This document shows, in pieces, positions 6,209 to 6,372 of a stretch of 6,372 bases of DNA. The DNA is from Nitrospirota bacterium (lineage in GTDB: Bacteria; Nitrospirota; Thermodesulfovibrionia; Thermodesulfovibrionales; JdFR-85). Below the pieces are notes generated by a model, which saw nothing but the letters and a program-made list of their open reading frames with translations, was not told the DNA's origin and searched no databases. Position 1 is the first letter of the stretch, and each line of letters starts with the position of its first letter. The stretch spans positions 1 to 6,372 of the forward strand of contig WFTX01000179.1 in the NCBI GenBank assembly GCA_015485235.1, read 5' to 3'. A program made the position numbers and the translations under genes.

Positions 6209-6372
6209 GATTTTTTTGATGCAGGAGTTCCCCCAATTTTTATCATACCCGGGCAGAGCACTTAATCAGTTCCTTATCACAAAACCTGCCTGATCATGAT
6301 ATTGATCCCCTGTGTCTGCTCTGGCGCTTATTGTATGTACTCTATCGTCTGTCAGGATTTCTGTGTGCAAAA
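6209..6372. other. Non-coding stretch upstream of the smc promoter
   Basis: No recognisable gene, RNA or clear terminator is seen. It contains the A-tract next to the smc -35 (6211-6217), a TATGAT on the minus strand (6247-6242) without a good -35 partner, and a small palindrome cluster, TGATCA (6291-6296) overlapping ATCATGAT (6293-6300). A plus-strand reading frame from ATG 6296 stays open to the window edge but is too short to judge. Confidence 0.5.

Noticed and set aside
6291..6307. Operator-like palindromes TGATCA/ATCATGAT
   Set aside because: They are short, over 100 bp upstream of the smc promoter, and not paired with an identifiable regulator or a second site; easily chance in AT-rich DNA.

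Overview
The window reads as part of a bacterial chromosome. All four recognisable genes lie on the minus strand, so transcription runs from high to low coordinates: smc (chromosome condensation ATPase), a small PilZ-domain protein, a GlcD-type FAD-linked 2-hydroxyacid dehydrogenase, and a CcsA-type cytochrome c assembly protein. The genes favour G or C at third codon positions, while the intergenic DNA is AT-rich with strongly biased strands. The SMC sequence style, the c-type cytochrome maturation gene, and intergenic stretches of short degenerate tandem repeats suggest an anaerobic or respiratory Gram-negative lineage such as Nitrospirota or the former Deltaproteobacteria. That placement is inference; there is no rRNA or marker tree here to prove it.

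Layout from the right end: 6170-6372 is non-coding and carries a very good sigma70-type promoter (TTGCCA, 18 bp, perfect TATAAT) so close to the smc ATG that the mRNA should be almost leaderless. smc fills 2663-6169 and is intact. The 148-bp gap at 2515-2662 is almost entirely repeat: a 9-bp tandem array starting just after the smc stop, then a 7-bp tandem array ending just before the pilZ start. pilZ, glcD and ccsA (2514 to 136) are tightly packed, with a 14-bp overlap and then a 4-bp GTGA overlap, so they almost certainly form one translationally coupled operon. Immediately after the ccsA stop, positions 1-133 again hold the same 9-bp array family, interrupted by a different 7-bp array.

Functionally, smc is housekeeping. 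The three-gene operon combines a c-di-GMP receptor domain, a flavin dehydrogenase that would feed electrons from lactate, glycolate or a similar hydroxyacid into the respiratory chain, and a membrane haem-handling protein for c-type cytochromes. A respiratory theme is plausible for glcD plus ccsA; the role of PilZ is unknown. No classical defence system, mobile element gene, CRISPR, tRNA or rRNA is visible. The most unusual content is the paired 9-bp/7-bp repeat architecture bracketing the operon and the nearly leaderless smc promoter.
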